Assembly (NCBI GenBank): GCA_910586605.1
Contig: CAJUJR010000034.1
Coordinates: 1-30,110 of the forward strand
Origin: an uncultured Lachnospiraceae bacterium
GTDB taxonomy: Bacteria > Bacillota > Clostridia > Lachnospirales > Lachnospiraceae
Direction: 5' to 3'
Length of the DNA: 30,110 nt
The notes under the pieces are model-generated. The model ran no database searches, was not told where the DNA came from, and saw only the letters and a program-made list of their open reading frames with translations. Of the stretch, positions 1-7,668 are shown in pieces. The translations under genes and the position numbers were made by a program. Positions within the stretch are counted from its first letter, which is position 1; every line of letters starts with the position of its first letter.

Positions 1-30
1 TAACAATATTTGGAAAAAAAGTAAACTGTA

Positions 31-94
31 AAAACTAACCGGATGGAGTACTAGTCTAGAACGCGTATAACTGCCTGCTTTTACCGTTAGTTTT
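31..94 (-). terminator. possible intrinsic terminator of xpt-pbuX
   Basis: On the minus strand the last bases of pbuX, including its stop codon (94 to 84), can pair with 42 to 31. This gives a 9-bp A/T-rich stem plus two G-C pairs across one bulged base, followed by a run of T. The loop is long, about 41 nt, and contains several six-base palindromes (47-66). The pairing and T-run are visible; that it terminates is inference, and the long loop makes it a weak candidate. Confidence 0.4.
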
Positions 95-1412
95 CTGATA
101 ATTTGCTTTCTTTTGGCAGCACCAGATTTAATATCAAAGCCACTAAAAAAACAACTGCCACGCAATTTTCTGCAAAAACAGTCTCAACAATTTTAGGAAA
201 TACCTGAAATATTTCTGGAACTTGTGTAAAACCAATCCCCATGCTAATAGAAAGCGCTGCAATTGTAATATTCCTCTGGCTAAAACCACAGTTTCCAATC
301 ATCTGCAAGCCACTGATTACAATTGTCCCAAACATCATAATCGTACAGCCGCCTAAGACAGCATCCGGAAGGGTTGCAAGCAAAGCCCCGAAAACAGGGA
401 AAATCCCTGCCAAAATCATAATCGCCGCCCCCGTTGCAATTGTAAAACGGTTTACCACTTTTGTCATTGCCACAAGGCCGACGTTCTGGCTGAAAGAAGT
501 AATCGGCAGGCATCCAAATAAAGTAGATAACGCACTGATAAACCCATCACAGGCAATTGAGCCCGCAGTCTCCTTTTCTGTTACCTGGCGTCCCAGCCCG
601 GAAGAAGCCAGAGCAGAAGTATCCCCAATCGTTTCCGTTGCAGATACCAAGAAAATTAAAATAACAGAAAGAATGGCATTTGCATGGAATTGGGGCTTGA
701 ATGGCAAAATTGCAGGAAACGCTATAACCGCAGTATCTTTTAGTGAAGAAAAATCCACTGCGCCCATGCAGATTGCAGCAATATACCCAACAACTAGCCC
801 AAACAGGACAGAAAGCTGTTTCCAGTATGATTTTGCCAATATATTAAAAAGCAGGCAGCAAAGCAGGGTAATGCTTCCCAGAATCCAGTTTGACACAGAG
901 CCAAAATCCTCGCTCCCGCTTCCTCCACCAAAGGAAGACGCGCCAACAGAAAGCAGGGAAAAACCAATTGCTGTTACAACACTTGCCGCAACAATTGGTG
1001 TAATCAGCTTAATCCAATATTTTGCAAAAAGCCCTAGAACCCCTTCCACGATACCCCCAATCAAAACCGCCCCTACTATGCTATTATATCCATAAACCGG
1101 GCCTAAATAACAGAAAACTGAAACAAATGTAAAACTGATTCCCATTACAATAGGAAGTCCGGAACCAACCTTCCAGATGGGAAACATCTGAATCAGCGTT
1201 CCAATCCCTGCAATAATCATTGCACTCTGGATTAACATGGCGCTCTGCTTTGCAGAAAGGCCACAGGCTCCCGCCACAATAAAAATCGGAGCAATATTTG
1301 CTACAAACATTGCCAAGATATGCTGCAGCCCAAACGGAACTGCTTTTGCTATTGGCACCCTCCCCTCCAGTTGATAGATATAACTTACATCTGCTGTTGT
1401 CCTCTGTTTCAT
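87..1412 (-). CDS. pbuX: NCS2-family xanthine/purine permease
   Basis: This is a 441-residue polytopic membrane protein of the nucleobase:cation symporter-2 family, which imports xanthine or related purines with protons. About 12 to 14 hydrophobic segments fill the chain. Two NCS2 signatures are visible: the acidic helix motif SATETIGD near residue 260 and the later SQNVGLVAMTKVVNR motif. The length is typical. The ATG at 1412 has a GGAGG site six bases upstream and overlaps the xpt stop codon as ATGA, so translation is probably coupled. The xpt neighbour points to xanthine rather than uracil or urate, but substrate cannot be fixed by sequence alone. A possible terminator follows at 31-94. 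Confidence 0.9.
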   Translation of the reverse strand: MKQRTTADVSYIYQLEGRVPIAKAVPFGLQHILAMFVANIAPIFIVAGACGLSAKQSAMLIQSAMIIAGIGTLIQMFPIWKVGSGLPIVMGISFTFVSVFCYLGPVYGYNSIVGAVLIGGIVEGVLGLFAKYWIKLITPIVAASVVTAIGFSLLSVGASSFGGGSGSEDFGSVSNWILGSITLLCCLLFNILAKSYWKQLSVLFGLVVGYIAAICMGAVDFSSLKDTAVIAFPAILPFKPQFHANAILSVILIFLVSATETIGDTSALASSGLGRQVTEKETAGSIACDGFISALSTLFGCLPITSFSQNVGLVAMTKVVNRFTIATGAAIMILAGIFPVFGALLATLPDAVLGGCTIMMFGTIVISGLQMIGNCGFSQRNITIAALSISMGIGFTQVPEIFQVFPKIVETVFAENCVAVVFLVALILNLVLPKESKLSEN

Positions 1413-2011
1413 TTTTTCCTCCGTTCTTCATCCTGTTCCCTGAATTCAATGCTTCCTGTCTTTTCATCCATCCCGTCCACAATTGCCAGCGATTCCAACT
1501 GGAACCCCAGGTTGCGTATCATCCTTCCGCCCACCTGGAATCCCTTTTCAATTGCAATCCCAATCCCTTCTACACTGGCGCCAGCTTCCTGCACAATAGA
1601 AATCAATCCCTGCAATGCACAGCCATTTGCCAGGAAATCATCAATAATCAGGACTTTATCCCCTTTTGACAAGAATTTCTTTGAAACAATTACCTGATTT
1701 TTGCACTTATGTGTAAATGACTCCACTTCTGCCACATACATTTCCCCTTCTATATTAATGCTTTTTGATTTTTTAGCAAATACAACAGGGGCATGGAAAT
1801 ACTGTGCAACAACGCAGGCAATACCGATTCCGGAAGCCTCAATTGTTAAAATTTTGTTGATTTCTTTTCCCGCAAACCGGCGTTTAAACTCTTCCCCCAT
1901 TTTCCCAAACAGTTCAATATCCATCTGATGGTTTAAAAAGCTGTCTACTTTTAGCACATTGCCTTCATTAACAATTCCATCTTTTAATATACGTTCTTCT
2001 AAAAAATTCAT
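1409..2011 (-). CDS. xpt: xanthine phosphoribosyltransferase
   Basis: Xpt converts xanthine and PRPP to XMP in the cytoplasm, the salvage step after PbuX uptake. The 200-residue length fits the family. The PRPP-binding loop is clear at residues 120-135 (VLIIDDFLANGCALQG), and the type I PRTase fold is recognisable, with the substrate-side segment IEASGIG near 58-64. The ATG at 2011 has a GAGGTG site at normal spacing. Its stop overlaps the pbuX start by four bases. Only 63 bases separate it from the upstream histidine-kinase gene. That space is too short for a purine riboswitch, which often precedes xpt-pbuX in Firmicutes, and no strong promoter is evident there, so read-through from the kinase gene is possible. 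Confidence 0.93.
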   Translation of the reverse strand: MNFLEERILKDGIVNEGNVLKVDSFLNHQMDIELFGKMGEEFKRRFAGKEINKILTIEASGIGIACVVAQYFHAPVVFAKKSKSINIEGEMYVAEVESFTHKCKNQVIVSKKFLSKGDKVLIIDDFLANGCALQGLISIVQEAGASVEGIGIAIEKGFQVGGRMIRNLGFQLESLAIVDGMDEKTGSIEFREQDEERRKK

Positions 2012-2074
2012 ATTTCACCTCATATCCAAACTAGTGCATTTACGTTTTATCCCTTATAGCTTTCTGTAAAACTT

Positions 2075-4498
2075 TTACCTTTGTCTTTTCTCTGCCCTCC
2101 CTTCAAAAAAATTATATAATGTTTCATACAGCATGCAGGTATCAATCGGCTTTGAAAGATGGCCATCCATCCCCGCGGCATTTGACTTTTCCCGGTCTTC
2201 ATCATAGGCGTTTGCCGTCATCGCAATAATCGGGACAACCTTTGCATCCTGCCTTCCAAGGCTGCGTATCATCCTTGCTGCATACAGCCCATCCATAATC
2301 GGCATCCTCACATCCATCAGCACGGCGTCTATGCTGTTTTCTTTCCCCGCTTTAAAATAATCTACCGCCGCCTTCCCATTATCCGCAATAATAACCTCTG
2401 CCCCTTTATTCTTCAATAACTTTGTAATAATGCGCTGGTTCAGGTCATGGTCTTCTGCAACCAAGATTGTCTTCCCTGTAAAATCAATTTTATTGTTTGG
2501 CTCTTCTTCTTTTGATGGAGATTCTGCCTCAAAAACACGCGGTCCTGTAATACGGATGCAAAATGCGGTCCCTTTCCCTAAATCGCTTTTTACGGTAAGC
2601 TCCCCATCCATTTTATCTACAATGCCTTTTACAATCGAAAGGCCAAGCCCTGTCCCCTGCATAGCCGCTACTACTTGGTTATTCTCCTGGACAAACGGCT
2701 TATACATGTGCTTTTGGAATTCCCGGCTCATCCCAATTCCATTGTCCTGTACGACAATTTCTGCCTGCACATTTTCCCCATAAGCCTTTGTACGGTAAAT
2801 CAGCAAAATCTCGCCTCCAATATCCGTATACTTTACCGCATTATTTAATAGGTTAAAAACTACCTGATGGAGGCGCATTTTATCCACAACCATTTTATGG
2901 TCCGCAAAATCCCTGACTTCAAAATGGATCTGCTTCTGTTCACACATTGGCATAAACAGCGCCGTAGCATTCTTTTTCAAATCTTCAAAAGAATATCGCT
3001 GTGGATGCAGGGAAAATTCACCACTCTCAATCTTTGACATATCAAGCACATTATTCAGCAAATTGAGCAGATACCTTCCTGAAACGCCAATTTCATCAAT
3101 ATACTCCATCACTGCGGCATGGTTCTCCCCCTCTTCTTTTGCAAGCTGGACCATTCCCATAATTACATTCATTGGCGTCCGGACTTCATGGCTTACTGTC
3201 CTTAAAAATTCTGTTTTTGCATTATTTGCCTTTTCTGCTTCATCCAAAGCGCCCTCTAACTGATGCTGCTTCTCCTTCTCCCGCTGCACCACGTCACTAA
3301 TATCAATACGGGTTACCAGAATCAGGTGCAAATTATTACTGATATAATTAAACCGAAGCAGCTTCCTCCTAGCACTCCCTTTCTCCCACATGTCAAATTC
3401 CACACTGTAAAGAGGCTTATCTTTCAGTTCTTGGCAGACTCTTTCATAATTTGCCATTTCTATCAGACTTTCTGCTTGTTCCTTTTCCATACAGGAATAA
3501 AAATTCTGAAGTTCCATATCATAATCAACAATTGGCAAGTGGTCTCCTGACAGATGGCCTATCCCCGTAATAATCCGATATTGCCCTGTATTAGCATAAA
3601 TCACTCCTGCCATATCATAATCCCTTTCCAGGATTGCCTTTGTTGTCAATTGGTTGGTATATGCCGGCGTATCATCCCGATTGTAAAAAAATGCAATCAC
3701 TTCCCCGCTTCCGGGATGCTCTAACATCCTTCCATTAACTTTTACGCATATGTACTGCTGCTTCCCCTTACGTTTAGCAATATAATATTTTTCAATTTCT
3801 TGTATACCTGATTTATACAGTTCAAGCAGCCCCTCTACAGAAAGCTCGTAGTTTTCCCTGTCTGACAGTTGGATATCATCCAGGAAATGAAACGCCCTTT
3901 TTCGGAAATCTAAAAAATCTGCAGTATTTTCAAATGGGATATCTTTTCCCTTCACAATCATCTTTTCCAGCTTGTTCTTCGTCAGGTTCACACGGCTGAA
4001 TGAAATCATGGAGTCATCTGCAGTCAAAAGGATTTTCTGCTCCTCCTCATAAATCTGCTCTATCCTTTTCTGATAGGAAATATCCCTGCTTGTGCCAATT
4101 GCCCGGACCGGGGCTCCATTTTCTTTTTCAATAATTGAGAAATTATATTCATACCATACATAGTCCTGGGCTTTATTAGACCAGGTACGGCACTGCACCC
4201 GTGTATGCTCCTGCCCATTATAAAGCTTCTCAAACATCTGCCGGCACTTTTCCCAATCCTCTTCTAAAATCATTTCCTGTTCAAATAATGCTTCTGGCAC
4301 ATTCTGTATATCTTTTTCCTGTACCTCAAAAAAATTTTTCCTCCCAAAGCCGCTTACGCCTTCCATCCTGTGCCCTGCCATATCCAGTTTCCAAAACCGC
4401 AGCCCATTCTGGCGCATTACCTGGCTCATAATATCCTCTAACTTTTTTAAGTTATCTGCCGACTTATCTTCTAATCGTGACGTATCTTCTTTTGGCAT
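2075..4498 (-). CDS. soluble hybrid sensor histidine kinase/response regulator with PAS domain
   Basis: This 807-residue protein is a signalling kinase with a fused receiver. In order: a PAS fold with its C-terminal motif (about 30-150, ending at GTSRDISYQKR); a poorly recognised middle region (about 155-400) that may hold one or two further PAS-like domains; a HisKA dimerisation domain with phospho-acceptor His437 in SHEVRTPMN; an HATPase domain with N box near 553, DNGIGM at 585-590 and GTGLGL at 615-620; and a receiver from about 676 with acidic pair E682/D683, phospho-acceptor Asp729 and Lys783. No transmembrane segment or signal peptide is seen, so it should sense a cytoplasmic or diffusible signal. 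No DNA-binding partner is adjacent. The signal is unknown. Confidence 0.88.
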   Translation of the reverse strand: MPKEDTSRLEDKSADNLKKLEDIMSQVMRQNGLRFWKLDMAGHRMEGVSGFGRKNFFEVQEKDIQNVPEALFEQEMILEEDWEKCRQMFEKLYNGQEHTRVQCRTWSNKAQDYVWYEYNFSIIEKENGAPVRAIGTSRDISYQKRIEQIYEEEQKILLTADDSMISFSRVNLTKNKLEKMIVKGKDIPFENTADFLDFRKRAFHFLDDIQLSDRENYELSVEGLLELYKSGIQEIEKYYIAKRKGKQQYICVKVNGRMLEHPGSGEVIAFFYNRDDTPAYTNQLTTKAILERDYDMAGVIYANTGQYRIITGIGHLSGDHLPIVDYDMELQNFYSCMEKEQAESLIEMANYERVCQELKDKPLYSVEFDMWEKGSARRKLLRFNYISNNLHLILVTRIDISDVVQREKEKQHQLEGALDEAEKANNAKTEFLRTVSHEVRTPMNVIMGMVQLAKEEGENHAAVMEYIDEIGVSGRYLLNLLNNVLDMSKIESGEFSLHPQRYSFEDLKKNATALFMPMCEQKQIHFEVRDFADHKMVVDKMRLHQVVFNLLNNAVKYTDIGGEILLIYRTKAYGENVQAEIVVQDNGIGMSREFQKHMYKPFVQENNQVVAAMQGTGLGLSIVKGIVDKMDGELTVKSDLGKGTAFCIRITGPRVFEAESPSKEEEPNNKIDFTGKTILVAEDHDLNQRIITKLLKNKGAEVIIADNGKAAVDYFKAGKENSIDAVLMDVRMPIMDGLYAARMIRSLGRQDAKVVPIIAMTANAYDEDREKSNAAGMDGHLSKPIDTCMLYETLYNFFEGRAEKRQR

Positions 4499-4527
4499 GC
4501 TGCCTCACCCCTTTGTATAAAATTTAC

Positions 4528-4600
4528 GCCTTAAAGCGTGCTTGAAAATTCATTCTCACAAAGTGTGAAACACAAAAACAATTTTCAAACACGCCCTAGA
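4528..4600. repeat. palindromic dispersed repeat, copy A
   Basis: This intergenic element has 15-bp inverted arms at 4536-4550 and 4580-4594 with one mismatch, enclosing a small inner hairpin (TCACA/TGTGA, 4556-4568). Its left half matches 24 of 28 bases at 25081-25108 and resembles 30027-30062. It lies between the pdxT terminator and the hybrid kinase start. It could be a REP/MITE-like element; no transposase is present. The structure is seen directly; the family assignment is inference. Confidence 0.6.
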
Positions 4601-4642
4601 TTCTTTTTCCTGTCTATCATAACATTTCTTTCAACGACAAAC

Positions 4643-4670
4643 AAGAGGGCACTGCAAGCAATCCCCTCTT
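4643..4670 (-). terminator. probable terminator of pdxS-pdxT
   Basis: A seven-base stem (AAGAGGG with CCCTCTT) with a 14-base loop lies 26 bases past the pdxT stop. On the minus strand it is followed only by an interrupted T-rich stretch (GTTTGTCGTTG), so strength is uncertain. Position at the end of the pdxST unit supports the call. Confidence 0.5.
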
Positions 4671-4695
4671 ATCTTAGTTAGTATGAAATAACACC

Positions 4696-5256
4696 TCAAA
4701 TCATTTCCATAAATTTTTTATGTATTCTGGAATCTTTTGTCAGTTCTGGATGAAATGACATAGCAAGCTGGTTTTTATACTGAACGGCAACAATATTCCC
4801 TTCTACTTCTGCCAATACAGAAACCTCTTTATCTGCCGATTCAATATATGGAGCCCGAATAAACTCCATTGGGTACTGCCCAATCCCTTTGATTCCCCCC
4901 TCATAAAAAAAGCTGCCAAGCTGCCTGCCATAAGCATTTCTCTTTACTACAACAGGAAGTGTCTGAAAATACCTTCCTGTATCATTGGAAAGTTCTTTTG
5001 CAAGTAGGATTAAGCCTGCGCAAGTCGCAAGTACCGGCATCCCTTCTTCTATCCTTTTTTGAAGCGGCCTAAACATGCCAAGCTCCCGCAAAAGCTTTCC
5101 TTGCACAGTACTTTCTCCTCCAGGAAGCACCAGCCCATCAAAATGCCTTTCCAAATCCTCTGCCTTACGCAGTTCAAACACCTGTGTCCCAAGCTTTTCA
5201 AGCATTGCCCTATGTTCTGCAAAGGCCCCCTGTACTGCTAACACTGCAACTGTCAT
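4696..5256 (-). CDS. pdxT: pyridoxal 5'-phosphate synthase glutaminase subunit PdxT
   Basis: PdxT hydrolyses glutamine and channels ammonia to PdxS for the DXP-independent synthesis of PLP. The family motifs are intact: GGEST near residues 47-50, nucleophile Cys79 in ATCAG, and the His169/Glu171 pair in FHPEL. The RAP segment near 134 is also present. Length from the chosen start is 186 residues, normal for the family. The ATG at 5256 was chosen because it has an AGGTG site at good spacing and begins with the usual TVAVLAVQGAF. A longer version from 5283 would overlap pdxS and add nine unconserved residues. It starts 16 bases after the pdxS stop, so the two are co-transcribed. Confidence 0.95.
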   Translation of the reverse strand: MTVAVLAVQGAFAEHRAMLEKLGTQVFELRKAEDLERHFDGLVLPGGESTVQGKLLRELGMFRPLQKRIEEGMPVLATCAGLILLAKELSNDTGRYFQTLPVVVKRNAYGRQLGSFFYEGGIKGIGQYPMEFIRAPYIESADKEVSVLAEVEGNIVAVQYKNQLAMSFHPELTKDSRIHKKFMEMI

Positions 5257-5272
5257 TGTATCACCTGCCCCT

Positions 5273-6145
5273 TTATTTACCACGCTCTGCCATCAATAGC
5301 TCGATTTCATCCTCATTAATGCCAACCATCGCTTCTCCCAAATCAGCAGAAAGTTCTGCAATCAAGGAAGCATCCTGATAATTCGTAACCGCTTTTACAA
5401 TTGCATCTGCCCTTTTTGCAGGGTTTCCAGACTTAAAGATACCAGAACCAACAAATACGCCTTCCGCCCCAAGCTGCATCATCAAAGCTGCATCCGCAGG
5501 AGTTGCAACCCCGCCTGCTGCAAAATTCACAACCGGAAGCCGTCCGTTGTCATGTACGTACTTTACCAGTTCATATGGAACACACATCTCTTTTGCTTCA
5601 TTAAAAAGTTCATCTTCGCGCATAGAAGTAATCCGTGCAATCGCACTGTTCATCATACGCATATGGCGTACTGCCTGTACAACATCGCCCGTCCCCGGTT
5701 CCCCTTTTGTGCGTATCATCGAAGCCCCTTCATTAATTCTGCGCAGCGCTTCCCCTAAATCTTTTGCACCGCAGACAAATGGCACCTTAAACTGTGTCTT
5801 ATCAATATGGTAAACATCATCTGCGGGAGACAGCACTTCACTTTCATCAATATAGTCAATTTCAATTGCTTCCAAAACCTGCGCTTCCACAAAATGCCCA
5901 ATCCGGCACTTCGCCATAACAGGGATAGATACTGCCTCTTGAATCCCACGTATCATTTTCGGGTCACTCATACGGGAAACCCCTCCTGCCGCACGGATAT
6001 CCGCAGGAATCCTCTCCAAAGCCATAACAGCACAAGCCCCTGCATTCTGGGCAATTTCTGCCTGCTCTGGTGTAGTTACATCCATAATAACGCCGCCTTT
6101 TAACATCTGTGCCAGTTCCTTATTTAATTCATATTGCTTATTCAT
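5273..6145 (-). CDS. pdxS: pyridoxal 5'-phosphate synthase lyase subunit PdxS
   Basis: PdxS assembles PLP from ribose 5-phosphate, glyceraldehyde 3-phosphate and ammonia supplied by PdxT, as a dodecameric (beta/alpha)8 barrel. At 290 residues it is full length. Recognisable elements include GGVIMDVTTPEQA (Asp22), the Schiff-base lysine Lys79 in MAKCRIGHF, the second lysine Lys147 in RTKGEPGTG, and the phosphate-binding glycines in the later VNFAAGGVATPAD and VFVGSGIF segments. The ATG has an AAAGGAG site nine bases away. It is first in the pdxST pair and is divergent from pdxR, which probably activates it. Confidence 0.97.
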   Translation of the reverse strand: MNKQYELNKELAQMLKGGVIMDVTTPEQAEIAQNAGACAVMALERIPADIRAAGGVSRMSDPKMIRGIQEAVSIPVMAKCRIGHFVEAQVLEAIEIDYIDESEVLSPADDVYHIDKTQFKVPFVCGAKDLGEALRRINEGASMIRTKGEPGTGDVVQAVRHMRMMNSAIARITSMREDELFNEAKEMCVPYELVKYVHDNGRLPVVNFAAGGVATPADAALMMQLGAEGVFVGSGIFKSGNPAKRADAIVKAVTNYQDASLIAELSADLGEAMVGINEDEIELLMAERGK

Positions 6146-6192
6146 TCTTCTGCTCCTTTATTTTGTTACTGTTTACAAAACCCATGTACTTT

Positions 6193-6220
6193 ATTATAAT
6201 ATCATTTGACCATATTGAAA
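6193..6220 (-). promoter_or_regulatory. pdxST promoter with perfect -10 and weak -35
   Basis: On the minus strand a perfect TATAAT lies at 6193-6198, 48 bases before the pdxS start codon. Upstream of it there is only a poor -35 candidate (TTTCAA with a 16-base spacer), and this overlaps the proximal half of the inverted repeat at 6208-6249. A good -10 with a bad -35 touching an operator fits an activator-dependent promoter, as known for PdxR-controlled pdxST. Confidence 0.55.
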
Positions 6221-6235
6221 TACCCAATTTAAATA
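6206..6235 (+). promoter_or_regulatory. candidate pdxR promoter
   Basis: On the plus strand TTGACC (6206-6211) is followed after 17-18 bases by TTAAAT/TAAATA. The inverted repeat covers this promoter, consistent with autorepression by PdxR. The -10 is not strong, so the assignment is tentative. Confidence 0.4.
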
Positions 6236-6249
6236 TAGCCAGTATGGCC
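6208..6249. promoter_or_regulatory. inverted-repeat operator, probable PdxR site
   Basis: GACCATATTG (6208-6217) and CAGTATGGCC (6240-6249) form an inverted repeat matching at 8 of 10 positions, with centres 32 bases apart, about three helical turns. It sits in the only intergenic space shared by pdxS and pdxR and overlaps the promoters of both. PdxR-type MocR regulators are known to bind such repeated half-sites here. Binding by this PdxR is inferred. Confidence 0.5.
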
Positions 6250-6270
6250 AGAAAAGGAGTATTATAAAAA

Positions 6271-7668
6271 ATGCTGACATATTCTTTTGCGGATACAGGG
6301 TCAGACTGCCTCTATATCCATCTTTATAAATGTATCAAAAATGACATATTATCCGGCAAATTAACTGCCGGGACAAAACTCCCTTCCAAACGCAGCTTTG
6401 CAAAAAATCTGGGCATAAGTACAATCACTGTAGAAAATGCCTATGCCCAGCTCCAATCCGAAGGATATATTTATTCCCTCCCTAAAAAAGGCTTTTATAT
6501 TACAGAAATTACTGCGCCTTCTGTTAATACGCCCGCAATTTCCCCAGATAATTTCCAGATTGCCGCGGATAAGTCCAGCTATCAGCTTGACCTTGTAAAT
6601 AACCAGACAAACCCAGATAATTTCCCTTTTTCTATCTGGGCAAAACTAATCCGGGAAACCATTTCTGAAAAAAGCAGGGAACTTATGATATCCCCTCCAT
6701 GCGGCGGCATTATGGAACTGCGTCATGCCATCTGCCGCCATGTTAAGGCATTCCGCAATATGGATGTGTCGCCAGAACAAGTTATAATTGGTGCCGGGAC
6801 GGAATACTTATACGGGCTTATTATCCAACTTCTTGGTTTTGGCAAAATCTATGCGGTAGAAAACCCAGGTTACCAAAAACTTGCAAAAATTTATGAATGC
6901 CATCAGGTACGTTACCAAGCAATCCCTCTTGACCAACATGGAATTGATATTTCTTCATTGGAAGCCTCCCAGGCAAACATCGCCCATATTACGCCTTCCC
7001 ACCATTACCCGACCGGAATTGTCACATCTATCAGCCGCCGCTATGAACTGCTTGCCTGGGCCGCACGAGAAAAAAAACGCTATATTATTGAAGATGATTA
7101 CGACTCTGAATTCCGTCTGTCAGGACAGCCAATCCCTACGCTGCAAAGCATTGACCAATCAGAAAAGGTAATCTATGTCAACACCTTTACCAAAAGCCTT
7201 TCCTCAACGGTTCGTTTAGGCTATATGATCCTGCCAAAGCACCTTCTGGAAGAATTTTATAGGCGTTTCCATTTTTATTCCTGCACTGTTTCCAACTTTG
7301 AGCAGTACACGCTCGCCCGTTTCCTGTCTGATGGCTATTTTGAAAAACATATTAACAGGATGCGCACCCACTATAAAAATGTACGGGATGCTTTTTTAGA
7401 TGCACTGCAAAAAAGCCCATTTTCCTCCCATATAAATATCTATGGAGAAGATGCCGGACTTCATTTCCTGATGGATCTTGATACCAAAATGACAGATTCT
7501 GAACTTTTGCAGGCAGCTACCCAACACAGCATACACCTCGCCTGCCTTTCACAATATTACCTGGGGACAGCGCCTGAAATCACAGAACATACCCTTGTCC
7601 TGAACTACTCTTGCCTGGCCTTAGAGCAGATTCCAGAAGCAATTAAGCTGTTAAGCCAGATATTTTAA
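6271..7668 (+). CDS. pdxR: MocR-family transcriptional regulator PdxR
   Basis: A 465-residue regulator of PLP synthesis. Residues 1-78 are a GntR-type winged helix (GTKLPSKRSFAKNLGIS, then TVENAYAQLQSEGYI). From about 110 the rest is a fold-type I aminotransferase domain, with NPGYQK near 198, DDYDSEFR near 275-282 and the PLP-binding Lys308 in FTKSLSS. The domain binds PLP as effector rather than acting as an enzyme. It is the only plus-strand gene recognised here and diverges from pdxST across a 125-base region with an inverted repeat. A GGAG site (6256-6259) precedes the ATG at 6271. Its last codon and stop overlap the stop of the convergent adenosyltransferase gene. Confidence 0.9.
   Translation: MLTYSFADTGSDCLYIHLYKCIKNDILSGKLTAGTKLPSKRSFAKNLGISTITVENAYAQLQSEGYIYSLPKKGFYITEITAPSVNTPAISPDNFQIAADKSSYQLDLVNNQTNPDNFPFSIWAKLIRETISEKSRELMISPPCGGIMELRHAICRHVKAFRNMDVSPEQVIIGAGTEYLYGLIIQLLGFGKIYAVENPGYQKLAKIYECHQVRYQAIPLDQHGIDISSLEASQANIAHITPSHHYPTGIVTSISRRYELLAWAAREKKRYIIEDDYDSEFRLSGQPIPTLQSIDQSEKVIYVNTFTKSLSSTVRLGYMILPKHLLEEFYRRFHFYSCTVSNFEQYTLARFLSDGYFEKHINRMRTHYKNVRDAFLDALQKSPFSSHINIYGEDAGLHFLMDLDTKMTDSELLQAATQHSIHLACLSQYYLGTAPEITEHTLVLNYSCLALEQIPEAIKLLSQIF

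Noticed and set aside
47..66. Vector polylinker contamination
   Set aside because: Hexamer palindromes alone are weak evidence, and sequence on the far side pairs with the pbuX gene end, which supports native DNA. Kept only as a low-interest note.
241..1095. Long plus-strand open frame (284 codons) opposite pbuX
   Set aside because: It is antisense to a clear NCS2 permease, has low-complexity composition typical of a mirrored membrane-protein gene, and no recognisable domain.
2012..2074. Purine riboswitch expected before xpt-pbuX
   Set aside because: The gap is only 63 bases and lacks the conserved junction and loop sequences; none was found.
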